Part shown: piece after piece, positions 44,150-56,600 of the stretch
Layout of the letters: each line of letters begins with the position of its first letter
How positions within the stretch are numbered: position 1 is the first letter of the stretch
Assembly: GCA_023512835.1 (NCBI GenBank)
Contig: CM042089.1
Coordinates: 2,633,987 to 2,697,986, forward strand
Length of the DNA: 64,000 nt
Source of the DNA: Taxillus chinensis
Taxonomy: Eukaryota; Streptophyta; Magnoliopsida; Santalales; Loranthaceae
Direction: 5' to 3'
Translations under genes and position numbers: made by a program
Notes under the pieces: generated by a model
Told to the model about the DNA's origin: nothing
The model's database searches: none
What the model saw: the letters and a program-made list of their open reading frames with translations, nothing else

Positions 44150-46700
44150 AGTCTTAGTTAAATTTGGTTAGCGAAATCAATATTTAGCTAGATACATTTG
44201 AATTTAGGATCATATTACTATAATTTTAGAATTAATATATTATCATTTTAAAAATTCTAATGTTACTTTTTGAAAGAGCTTTAAAACGTATCTCTCCAAT
44301 TGTTTCTGTTTGTTACTAAAAAAGCATAAACTTTTTAAATAAATGATTTTTTATTATTACAAAAAAATTAACATCATTTTGCTTATAAAATAAAAAAGAA
44401 ATAATAGACGAGTTTTTTTTCTTATTATCAAACCCGCCCAATGCCCCTCTCCCATCGAACTATGTGGAAAAGGAAAATTGACGAGTGGATGAACTATGTG
44501 GGAAAGGAAAGTATTTTGATATATTTTGGTTTCTTTTTTACTTTTGATTGTTTATGTAGGATCAAGCAACGACGCACACAATACACTGTTATTTTTTCCG
44601 CAGTAATCAGAAACATTTAAGGAGAGTCTCGTATATCCAATAATCAATAATCCAATTAGCCCAGCTATATATTAATATAATTATAATAATAATAACACAT
44701 GTACCAACGCCCCCTAACGCCTGGAACCTCCATGACTCGTTCATGGGTTGATTTTCGATTTTGTCAGATATCAGGCTCTCTTATTTGCACCTTTTTATAT
44801 AATTTTTTTAAAACAATACGTGTTAACCTAGTATGTATATCACCTACTTTTAATTGCCGCGACCATTTCTTCTTGCTTAAATATTGTCAACTTTTGACAT
44901 TGGATACAGTTGCACCGGCCTCGTAAGAGAATAACACGTCAAAGAAAAAAAAGTATAAATGATTGAGTAGTTAGTTAAGTTTAAGATATAGTATTGATTA
45001 CCCAAAATAAACTTAATTTTTGGCCTTTCAAAAAAAAAATCTAAGTTGACTCATAAATTGAATAGGGGATATTTTGTATAAGTTTTTAATTTATTAAAAA
45101 TAGAGTTTGATTATGAATTTAGAAAATAAATTTGGTTGGAATGTGTTTAAAAAAATAATATTTGAAAAAAAAAAGATTACATAAAAAAAATACAATAGCG
45201 TTAAACAATAAAAGAATAGGAAGAAATAAATTGAAATTCACACAAAAAGTTGTGTTTTATTTTAAAAACATAAAATAACTTAAATAGTAATAAAAATTCA
45301 ACTGAGACTATGGTTTTAAAAATTAATTATATTTTAAAAAATAATAAGAAATTATCAAGAATAATTATTTTCAAAAATAATTACAAATCATAATTTATAT
45401 TATTTTTATTTAGAAAATAAAATTTCAGTTATAGAAAATAGAAGGCAAGCAAACATTACATAATTATATTAGCCCAAAAATTAATTTGAACTGATACTGC
45501 AAAATTTGACTGACATCAACTGTATTTGAAGAGCAAATTAGCCCAAAGTTGGCTAGAACCGATGGGCCCCACATGACATATAAATAGAGATGTAGCACTT
45601 AAAAAAAAAAAAAAAACTTTCATCAATTGCATAATATTGCTGGCTTACGAAGCTAAATATGGAGATTACTTTTCATTTGCAGTAAAAAGTATTTTAATAT
45701 AGATTTTTCTGATGAGTCCTGTTTCTGTGTTCCATATCCATCTCCATACTTCCATACTATTGGACTCCACCAATTATAAGTACTATGAATTTAGTTGAAT
45801 TTTGGGTGCTTAATTAGCTCATCTAAAAACTATATATTAACCAACTGTCATCAGTCGCTAACCAATATAAAAGTTAATAACTATAATAATCCATATAAGT
45901 TGATGGGTTATCCATACTTCCCAAATAGTCAAAACAGATGATTAATGTTTTATTTATATGTAATCCATTGAATTCAACACCTATATACCAGAAATATGCG
46001 CGCGCGGACAATGAGCGAGGGGAGGGACGTCAGGCTCATATAGGCCCCTTATTTTTACTGGTGTAGGCGTCGTTTTACACGTGGTGGTTTAAAAACTCCC
46101 TACATGAACATATCATATGAATGTATATAAATATGTAATTATGTACGCACTGATTTGGACCAAAGAAAAAAACCTACAAGAAAACCAACACGCACGCGCA
46201 CTTTGAATCAAACGCAGTCAGTCAAACCCAGTTCATGTCAAAACACAGGTAGTGGTAATCACGGCTTCCGTGGGGCGCGGAAGCGAAAGGAGGGACGAAA
46301 AGCAGATAAGGTTGGGTGAGAAATCGCTGTCGGATCATTTAAAATGTTGAAGTATGCATGCACGGTTGCCATCGCTTGTCAGGTGAGGTCAGGTGGGGTG
46401 AGTGATGGAAAAGAAAAACGAAGAGGGATGAGGGATCGAGCTGGTGTACGTCTTTGGCCTTCAGGGCTCTGCAAAAGTCGCCAACCAACCCGTGCCCCCA
46501 CTGGCCGCTTCGGATCTCTGCCGTACAAAATTCCTGCACAGTCATGTTGTACTACACACAAAATCATGTTATACACTTTTAACACGATTATGATTATATA
46601 TATATATTCAAATAACATATCAAATATCATAGTTTTTTTATATTACGTAATATTAATGTAATATATCCTGCAATATTGAATGTTTCTCTCGTTGTAATAA
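44150..46700. other. AT-rich intergenic region
   Basis: No gene supported. About 46250-46540 is GC-richer than its surroundings and has short open frames on both strands, but no motif or splice context. A poly-A run lies at 45601-45616. Confidence 0.5.
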
Positions 46701-46733
46701 ATTTGCCTTTGAACATGTTTCTAACACGCTTTC

Positions 46734-46809
46734 GATTAGACCTACGACGAGCACGTACGATTGTGTTTGGGGTACACTCCTGCACAATCGTACGTGTATG
46801 CTTCTAATC
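46734..46809. repeat. Compact hairpin-forming inverted repeat
   Basis: A perfect 14-bp stem, CACGTACGATTGTG (46752-46765) and CACAATCGTACGTG (46783-46796), closes a 17-nt loop. The stem extends imperfectly to outer GATTAGA/TCTAATC ends, giving arms of about 30 nt. It could fold as an RNA on either strand. No known miRNA sequence was recognised. Confidence 0.75.
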
Positions 46810-48050
46810 TTTTTAATTAAGTCCATTTTGAACCCCATATACATCACAATTTTTTCATGCAAGAGCATAAACACTTATATCGTTAAAACCATTATCAAAC
46901 TTAAAGATCTTTGTGCCATTCTGCAAATAAGTCGTGGGATTAATAATATCACTTAAAAGAGATAAGATTATTGATATGTTATAAAATTAATAGATTTACT
47001 TTCTTATCCTTTAACATAATATAAAATTAAATTATCTTAAATCACATCATGGTACGTACCCTTTTGAAATGGATAATAAGATTATTCATCCAATCCCAAG
47101 TGTTTTTAATTTCTTGACCAAATCAAATATATTTTTAAGTTTAAATGACAAGTTACTGTCAAATGAATTAGTAATATTTAGCGTTCCCATTGTATAAGAC
47201 TAGTACGATAGGACTCATTTGAAGTACTAAAGTTATAAATTCTATCAATAGAACACACCTTGAAGATATTAATAGATTTAGTTTGTTAATCTGAAATTGT
47301 TGATTTTCAAAATAATATCATTTTATTGTAAAAATATTTATTCCACGTACTAGAGACGATGAAAAACACAAAACTTATAAAAAAAAAATACAAACTAATT
47401 TTAAATAATAAAATTATTTTTCCAACAAGATTTGTAATTGCATTGGTTGTCACAACCCAAACACCAAAAACACAGAGAAGAATGAAAGTCAGCCGAACAC
47501 GTAACTCTGATTTGGCCAAAAAAAAAAAAAAAAACTCTACTGGTTTTGGTCGGTAAAGCATAAAGCTACCTGGGTTGTCAGTCAAACAAAACACACACAC
47601 ACACACAAACACCCGAAACTCTCGTGTCAGAATTCAGGGAGGGAAGCTGAGCGTCACGTGTCGCCGTGTCGGTGAGATATATCGACTTTTCCGGTTTGCT
47701 TGATCCGCAAGGCAGTTTTTTTTTTTTTTTTTTTTTGCGTTTTTGGGGATTTTTTAAAAGGTTCATCATTTCCAACCCGGAAAAAGCCATCCACTAGTGT
47801 CCAATTATTCATACTAATTATCCATCATAATTTTTGTGTTCTCCACACGGGAAATAATTATTTGAAAAAATACAAAGTAAAACCGGGTTTCCTTAAACCA
47901 GAATTAAGGAAGAAATAATCAGCTTACCAACAAATGATGGGATCACATGGCGTGCGTGGAATAATTAAGTGCGGGTTAAAAAAACGTGGAATAATTAAGT
48001 GTTGCAATAATGAAAGCAAAGTATTGGAGTTGGAGACAATTTCAATACTA
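46810..48050. other. AT-rich intergenic region with simple repeats
   Basis: No gene seen. It holds a (CA)n run at 47590-47606, a poly-T tract at 47716-47736 and a direct repeat of CGTGGAATAATTAAGTG (about 47955 and 47985). Confidence 0.5.
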
Positions 48051-48535
48051 AAAGCATTGGCATCTGGCTTGCTGACAACCGATATAGAATTAAAATTTAA
48101 TAATTTTAGTCAAAACACGTCCATGCCCCCGTTATTAAAAGTTAAATTAACATTTAGTTATATAGTAAATATAAAATATTTATTAAATTTAACAATGCAC
48201 TATAACATCATTAACGGATCTTCTTTCTGCGCAATGGATCTTTTGCCTTCACATCCTATCTCGCCGTAGAGAAGAAATGATGGTTGGAGGGAGATGGGTC
48301 GACGCAGGAGAAAGGAGGGACGATGTCAGGGCGAGGGAGGAGAGGGGTAGCCGGAGAGGTGTGTCAATGATGCTGGGCTCGGGTTGAAGTTGCCGGGCAA
48401 AGACGGTGGGGAGATGACGTCGGGGGTGGGAGAAAATTTTATAAAAAAATTTAAAAATTAAAATAAATTTACTATTTTTTATCAAATTTTATCGGTACTC
48501 TAAAGTATTACAGATTCGTTGGACTACTCCGGTCA
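48040..48535. mobile_element. Possible Pack-type TIR element with GC-rich core
   Basis: A G/A-rich, coding-like patch (about 48222-48430) is flanked by AT-rich arms. The two arms share short inverted matches (ACCGATA near 48078; TATCGGT near 48491). The layout resembles the GC-cored elements at 14243-14869 and 63512-64000, but the termini are too diverged to define. No protein is recognised. Confidence 0.3.
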
Positions 48536-48539
48536 CAAT

Positions 48540-51020
48540 TATTTTACCCAAAACACATATGGATCGGTTCACAAAATTAAGTGCATTAGGATCCAAGCTT
48601 ACCGCCCAGGTCAAATCAATTTATGGTGCCAAAAAAAAAAAAAAAGAAGCTACGATTATTTTTAATTTTGAGATCTAATTTCAAAATAATTATAATAATG
48701 AAAGCATGAAGGGAACGAATATTATTGTTGTGAATTGTACACTGGTTAATTTAATATGTAAAATTTTAGTTATTTCAGATCAAGCCCGCATCAAATGTAG
48801 AATTAATTTACTTTATTTTATATTTGAAATAAAGGCATATGGTGAAAAATTGAAAATACATTTTTTTTTCTAGTATAGTTGCAAATGGTAATAAAGACCG
48901 CATGTTTGTTTTGTTTTATTTCTGTTTTAATTTTTAAAATATAATAATTTTTGAATACGTAGAATATAAAAAGAAAACTATAAGGGTAATTTTCTTTAAT
49001 TGGGTTTTTAAAAATGAAAATAATTTTTTATTATTTTGAATTTTGTGTACTAAAAAATAAATAGTAAATGTTATATTTAAAAAATTAAAATAAAAAACCA
49101 ATCAATATAAACATGCATCAAGTGTCCAAGCGGGTATTACGGTCAACCCGAATTTGAAAATTTTCAGATTTGAGTTAGCTAAAACTGGTAACTGAAAACG
49201 AAACCCAAAATTGTAAAAATTGAGTGATCAAATAATTTAAAATATAAATGTATTTCGTTTTTTTTTTTCTGAATTAGCACTATTATGTGTTTTTATTTTT
49301 TAAAAAACTTATTTTAATGTTTTTATATTTTTTTGTTCACTAAATATTTGCGTAAAGATATCAAATTTTAAAGACAACAACTGGAAAAAAATATATTTGT
49401 TATATATTATATAAATAAAGAAAAATAAATAAATAGTAAAATTTGTGTAATTTAATTAATGGAATAGCTAAATTTATGAAAAAAAAAAATGAAATCAAAC
49501 CAAATTAAATTAAGACCTTTTCATATCAAAAGTCGAAACCGTAAATCGTGAAATCCAAAGCTTAAAAAAATCATGATTTAATACCCTATCCAATAGAGTG
49601 AGATACGATGTTTAGCCTACGTTAACAGAGGCTATTACGGCTTAGCCATGTGTAAAAAACAATCATGATTTAACATGAACCAAAAAACAATGATTCAATC
49701 ACTGTCACTGCATGCCACGAACCTTATCTCAGATTACACGCCGGCTGCAATATCTCAGATCAACTCGTTGAGTTATTCATGAACCTTATCTCAGTTCTCA
49801 AGTGCAAAATATGCCAATTTCCATGTACATGCTCTGCGTCCAGACTTTACTGATTACAATATAGTATTAGATAAATTGTAATTGTTTCGTTTTATTATTA
49901 TAAAATCGTGATTGATATAAATAATTATAATTTATTCATATTTTTAACGATAATATGAGATACTATTACATACGTGTTATGATATAAAATTTATTATGCA
50001 GACAACTCATAATATTAAAGAGTCCATATACCTGTAGTTAAGATGCGCGTTGTGTGTAAAATTTATTATTTTTTACATTAGTCTGAAAATTTCAAAGTTG
50101 AAAGTAAGCGCGTAATTTTTTTTCTTTCTCTTCACGCAAAATATTTTGTATTATTTTTTAATAGTAATTTCATAACTTTTTGTTTTTTTAAAAGCACAGA
50201 TAATAACAGCAACATAATCTAAACACACCCTAAGCGGGGAGAGGCGCAAATATTTGCAAACTTGTCGTTTTTCGGCTTCACTGTAATCGAGATTGTATGA
50301 TGAGGCTATTTTCTTGGTTGCATCAACTCCAATAAATTTTTATTTTTTATGAATAAAAAATTAAATCTAAAAATTTTATATCTCATTTTCATTTTCAACA
50401 TGTAAAATTTGTTAAGAAGACTAATAATTATTTATTTATTATGTTATTATTTTTTCTAAACCTTTTATAGATTCTTTATTGAAAATATTATTTTAATATA
50501 AATAAAGTAAAAACTAAAAATTAAAAACTCACAAATAAAAAAATTCTTTATTTTTATCCACCGTCGAAGAAAAGAAATTTAAATTAAAAAAGCAAAAAAG
50601 TATAAATAAAAAAAGTGAAACAATAAACGGAGAGTTTTGTTCTAATAAGAAAAATGAAAACGCCTTTTTTCAATAATGAAATTTGAGACCGTTACCAATT
50701 AAAAATTACAGACAGAAAACAAAAGAGGTCACGAAGTAGAACAGCATAAAGCAAATTGCAGCTTTTTCTTTTTTGTTAATCATTACATATTCTCTCAGAT
50801 ATTTTATTTCAAAATCAATATAGGGTACACCCTTTTTTTTTAATGGGTAGTAGACTATAATGATGATGATAGCCCCTTATTATATAAAAAGTACAAAGGC
50901 AAAGGGAGAGAAGAGTCAAAAACCATTAACATACATTCATGCATGCATAGCTCTATATAATAATATCACCAAAACCCAAAAAAAAAAGAGGTAAAAACAA
51001 AATTCAAAAAAGAAAAAGTG
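48540..51020. other. AT-rich intergenic region with MITE copy B
   Basis: About 50319-50560 resembles the MITE at 43829-44149: it starts CATCAACTCCAATAAA and shares ATTATTTTAATATAAATAAAG and CACAAATAAAAAAATTCT. The rest is AT-rich with no gene. An ATGCATGCAT run near 50938-50948 lies shortly beyond the 3' end of the DUF506 gene. Confidence 0.5.
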
Positions 51021-51026
51021 CAAAAT

Positions 51027-52381
51027 TCACGGCTTTTCGCCAATAACAGACGCCAACCCGGTGACAATCTTGACTCCGATCGGCAAACTCTTCGGTTTCA
51101 CCGCCGGCGGTTGCCACTCCTTTGCCGGCGGCAACTTATCGCCTGGAATCGAGGACAAAGAAGGGGGCACAAGCTCGCCGGAATCGGTATGGGCTTCATT
51201 CGGTGGCTTGCCGGAAACAAGATTACGGAGCTGTGGGTGGTTGGAAGAGGACGACGGGTGCAGGACGACGGCGGTACCGCCGGTTCTGGTGTGGGGAGAG
51301 ACCCATTTGGCGTTGACGTAGCCGGACCTCCGCCACGGAGGGACGGGCATGCCTTTCTTCTTCATGCTCTGCTTCGCCGCCTCCGTCGCCACCGCCACGA
51401 TCTTCTGCAGCCGATCGGACCTGCCCACGAACACGTGCGGCAGCGTTTGGAGCACCGCCTTGTAGCTCTTGGTGGGGCGAGCGATCTCGAACTCTGATCT
51501 GAAGTCGATGTCGATCAAAAACCGATCGCCCTCGGTCATCACATCCACGTATTCGTATTCGCCTGCGTCGAGCCGTAACTCATTAAACTCGGGTACGAAG
51601 TTATATATGTAAGAGAGAAGGCATATAAAAATTTGTGATTACCAGAAGGGTAAGAGGCGGCTTGGTCCCAACGAGACGTACAAATAGAAGCATCGTAGCC
51701 CAGTTCCACCAGTCCATCCACCACTATCTTCCTACAAAATTGGTCTTTTCGCTTGGAGATCTTGTTCTTATCTATGATTTTGGTTGCGTCCGCTAGCAAA
51801 TTCCACTCCGCCACACTCGCGCAAGGGACCAAACCCTGTGTTAACGTTAATATCACACGCCAAATCAGGACAAACAACACTGGAGATTTTAGTGTCTGAA
51901 ATCAATTTTTCAACCCACATGGTAATTAGGACACACACACACACACATACACACACACCTTGAGGACTTCACAGGGCTCGCCGGAGGAGGAAAAGAGGCA
52001 CCTGCTGGACTCGCCGCCGCCGGATCCAAAGAATCCATCCAGCTCGTCCCCGGAATCGTCATTTCCGTTGCCGTTGAAACAGTTGCAGCGGTTCCGGCCG
52101 CACCTCACGGTCGACTGCCTGTCGCCTTCGATGAAGTTCTGCACCATTTTGGCGAGGCAGGCGGAGCTGGGGTCGAACTCATTGCTGGAACCCGAACCGT
52201 CTCTGTTACAACAGTGATGAGTCTCGTCCCCGGCCGCCTTTTCCGACGGCTTATTCGGCAGCTGTCGCTCGAACAGCCGCCTGAACCGCCACTTGCCCGA
52301 CGGTTTCGCCGGCTCGTACCGCGCCCATTCCCGGGGGGTGTGCGTATAATCAATCGGCTGGATCTTCATGGGAAAAGGCAT
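51027..52381 (-). CDS. DUF506 family protein (PD-(D/E)XK nuclease-like fold)
   Basis: Minus-strand exons: 52381-51959, 51835-51643 and 51562-51027 (TGA 51029-51027), giving 1152 nt, 383 aa. The N-terminus MPFPMKIQPID is the family signature, followed by a basic KWRFRRLFERQLP segment and FDPSSACLAKMVQNFIE. The conserved core is in exons 2 and 3: CRKIVVDGLVELGYDASICT, SRWDQAASYPSGEYEYVDV, RFLIDIDFRSEFEIARPT and YKAVLQTLPHVFVG, then AAKQSMKKKGMPVPPWRR. The C-terminus is Pro/Ser-rich. The family is plant-specific and grouped with PD-(D/E)XK proteins by fold; members have been linked to root-hair growth and calcium/calmodulin, and a nuclease activity is not established. The exon 1 donor GT is the first unit of a (GT)n microsatellite, which is unusual. 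Confidence 0.92.
51931..51958. repeat. (CA)n microsatellite abutting the DUF506 exon 1 donor
   Basis: Interrupted CA run. On the coding strand it reads GTGTGTGTGTATGTGTGTGT directly after the last exon 1 codon, so every second dinucleotide is a potential GT donor. Confidence 0.9.
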
Positions 52382-53600
52382 CGCTTGTCCGATTTCTTAA
52401 AACTCACATATCATGATATCAACATCAACCTCAATCCGATTCCTTCCTCCACAACTGGACACCCGATTCCCGAATTCGGAACCCAATTTATGAAGCGTTA
52501 AACAAGAACACACACCCAGGTTACCCAAAAACACACACACGGCCGCGGGCAAAAACCAAGTCCGGCTCTGGCAGGGTAATTAATACGTAATGGAAGACGA
52601 TTGCTTCCGGGTGTGATATATTTAACACAAAGAAAGAAAGCAACGAATAACTTGAAATTTCAGCTAAGCGCCTTAATTAATTGGGTTTCGCTTAGAGCGG
52701 GCGGGACGGTTAGAGATCACGGGATTCGCGGCGGCAGCAATACCCGGGGTGGTTGATTTTGCTTTTGCCGTTAGTTGTCGGACCCGTCAATGACGAGAGC
52801 GGCCATTTCGATCCGGCAACAGAATCGACAACCCCCCCACCACCTTGCCAAAACCGTCTTACGATTCCGAATGGGGAGACGACTAGAGGAAATGGAACTC
52901 GGGAATCTAGTGACTGAAGGAGACCGTCCGTGTCTGTGACTCCATGTATGTATATGTACATAAAATAAATAACAAGGGCCGGGACAGGGAAGGGCATAAA
53001 TGTAATCTACAATGTTCTGTTTTGTTTTTTTATTTTAATATAATTATTATTTAAAAAAAAAGTTGAGTGGAGGTTACGGCAGTGGTGGGGCCAGCACTCT
53101 TCTTCCGTCGCGCCCCTGACTAGTGACTATTAAATAGTGGAGGTACAGTTTTACCCATCCCCATCCAGTGAAACCGTGGACTGACTGGGATTGGATTGGA
53201 TAAGAAGGGCTATTTTGGGAAGGACGGTCATCTACTTTCTCATGCCCAAAACCGACCTTTGGGTGTCGTTTCTCGCACCCCACGCGTCGTCGGACTATCC
53301 CGCTGCCACGTTTTTTCTTTTGGTTTGATTCCAGCCGTTGGATGGGGATATTATTATTTACTATTTATTTATTTTCACGAAATGTATATTAGCATATTTA
53401 GCATGCAATAAAACATTCAAATCTACGTCAATAATAATAACTAAATTATTTATCCAGGCTCGCGAGCGAATGGTTATGTTATGACGCGACCCCAACCCAA
53501 ACCGCTGTTCTAGAAAAAAATAAAAACTATGTCCCCCCCGCAAAATATTAATGCACCGAAAAGAGCTCCGACGTGACCTGACAGTGCAAACCCAGACATT
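52382..53600. other. Upstream region of the DUF506 gene
   Basis: GC content is higher than in the flanks up to about 53300. It contains CACACACAC runs near 52508-52539. Short open frames exist on both strands but none has a family motif. No further gene supported. Confidence 0.5.
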
Positions 53601-56600
53601 CCAAATTAATTGAGTATAAATCGAAATAAAAACTCAATCCCCGCGATACCACACCTTTATCTTATAGGAAATTATAGGATAAGTTTTGGTTTTTTTTTTT
53701 AATTATTATTATTAAATTTAATAATTTTAAATCATAGTTTAAAAAAACGAATGAAAAAAATCATTGATACACGTAAATTTAAAAAACAAATACACACACA
53801 CACACACGAACCCACTATGAGTACAACAACTACTTAATCTGATCAATAAATGCTGGTGGTGCTTAAAATTAATCAAGGCAGACTCAATCCATCCCGAAAG
53901 AGAAAATCAAACAAAAAAAAAAAACAACTACTTGTTGAGTTGTTGTGGGTTTGTGGTATCGTGATTGTCAAATATAATTGACCGAGTAGGGTCATTAATG
54001 GGTCTTCCCTCTCCCGCCGAACCCATCACTGGGATCCCCAACTTTTGTCTGTGTGCCCCCATGGGCGTCCCCCATAAAATTATTGTCACGCTTTACCACT
54101 TTATCGCATACATACAAATTATACAAAATCGGTCCGCTAGTGGGTATTGGTGGCGGGCCCAGGTTCGCTGTTATAAGTGGGCTTCACATGGATTTCCACC
54201 CAAGTGCCCACGAGTAATAATTAACACTTAACAGGCTTACGGCCCCTCTCTTTCTTCTTCTTGTTTTTGTTTTTTTTGCATCAGTGCCTCGCTCTTTCTT
54301 GGACATTTGGCGAGGCCGCGAGGCCGGCCTCTCTCATCTCTTTAACTAATTGAATCCGTTTTCTTTTTCTTCTTCTTGTTTTCTTTCCCTTTTTCTATAA
54401 TGACACGGTTGCAATCTTGTTTTTGTTAAATATTATAAATAATATGGATTCAAACTCTATTTTAAATTTTCATTAGTTTCTTGAATATTTTATTAATAAG
54501 CTATTGTTCCAATTTTAGTATTGTGATGAAAGGATTACATTTAATTTTTCCCTCTTCCAATTATTGCTGAATTATTAGCTTCGTTATCCAGCAAATAAAA
54601 CTTCAATATGGAATTCAAACAAATATAAAGTGATGTTGGTCTTAACAGTTTTGATTGTATGGTTAGATAATGAAAGTAATAATCTTAAAGTTTTACATTT
54701 AAAAAAATTACATAGATTCATTCAATAAGTGTATTTATGAAATATAAGAATAATTCAATATCATAATGATATAAATAGTAAATAACATCAAAATTGTGAA
54801 TTTAATGTGTTAAATAATTAATTTAAATTTTATATGAACAGTTAATAACTTTAAAGTTTAACAATATTTGAATGATAATTTTAAAAATTCTATTTGTGTT
54901 ATTATGTTTTGTAATTATTTAAATGATTGAATTTAAATTTTAAAAGTATTAGTCAACGTATAAACAATTATTACATTTAAATCTAATATGTTGAATAACC
55001 GTAGGTGGGAGTTTTGAAGGATGATTTTGGAAAACCAAAAGTTGTGTTCAATAATCATTAAACGCGGTAGTTTTAATGGTAATTTTTGAAAAATCAAAAT
55101 TTGTTGTCAAAACTCTCGTTTTTATATACGCATTATTATATAAAAGGATGATGTGATATTCTCCTTTGAAAAAATCAAAGGGTGATGTGATATTTTTCCA
55201 AAGTATTATTACAGATAGTATTAAAGGACATTCTAAATTTGGATTAAGATTGGGTGGAGGGGGTGTGTGTGCGGGGCGCGCTGGCAAGCAGGCATAAACT
55301 ATAAATCATCTCAAATAATGATTTACAAAAAAAAAACGTATAAAAGATGACCATTTAATATTATGAAAGTTGATCACCATGTTAAATGAGTTTTGGAGTT
55401 ATGATGCACGTAACCGCATTTAGCAATCAACTTAAACATTCCACATGCAATTAGGCATTTGCTTGTATGTGAGCTTATTGAACTGTTTAGTCCTTTATCT
55501 TAGCTTATAAAGAAATATTGAATAAAGTCATTTGATTCAACATTATAAGATGAATTCCAATGCTTGATAGAATGTTGTATATTGAGAGATACCAATGCTT
55601 TACTGACATATATTCCAAAACTCAATTATATATTGATTTGTGAGAAGTATCAGTTATTTGATGAAATGTTATAACTTTGTTATATATTGAGTCATTGCTT
55701 CCTACTGACATTTTGATAATTGACTTTAACTATAAGTTATATATTATGTTTCGTGAAAAATTGATATATTTGTATGACATATCAGATCAGGATTATAAAT
55801 ATTATCCTTTAAATAACAATTAGGATCTCCTTCGCAATAAACCATTATTTCTTTTTGAATCTCATAGTGTGATATGAGGATTTAACACCTATTGAAATTG
55901 GAGCATTATAACATAAATAACACTAACACACTAATTTCAACGAGTACAAGTCAAGTAGGGTTTTTAAAATGCAATTTTCAAATTCAACTTTGGTTGGTTC
56001 AAACAACTTTACATAATGATTTAATTTAAGGTTTTAATCATGCAATATAATGTCACTTAAGCAAACAAGGTATCATTCATAAAATATGTTGTCACAAATT
56101 AGAATATGAAAGTTGATAATATTAGAAGTAGAGCAAGTATAAAAAATACAAATGGACTTACATAGGAATTTGCTATTGGTATTATCAATAGTAAGGCTAT
56201 ATATGTGTGTGTGTGTGTATTTTTTTTTCTGGAAGTTTTAGTATTGACAGCTTTCTTTTGTTTTTTTATCATGAAATAGTTTATACTTTTCATGTTAGTG
56301 AAAAATAACAAAGCAATAGTTTAATTTTCCATTTTATATTTTAAAACACACTAAATGACATATTATAATATTGTACTTAGTGTTGATGACATATGAAATT
56401 AAAATAATATATTTTTATATTTTTTAGTAAGATAATATTATTTTTTAAAATAGAATTATTTTAAAAAATAGTTAGTACAATAAATTTATAATTAATTAAA
56501 TGTAATAAAATTTTGATTAATCTATGCTTTTGTAAAATAATTAAAAACAGGCTTGTCAAACCTAATAACTAAGTTCAGAAAAAATACATTTCTGTCAAAC

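Noticed and set aside
46339..46661. Overlapping open frames on both strands in a GC-richer patch
   Set aside because: No recognisable domain, splice sites or promoter; composition alone is not evidence of a gene.
51027..51321. Plus-strand open frames opposite DUF506 exon 3
   Set aside because: Reverse-strand shadows; the minus strand carries the conserved DUF506 core with correct exon phases.
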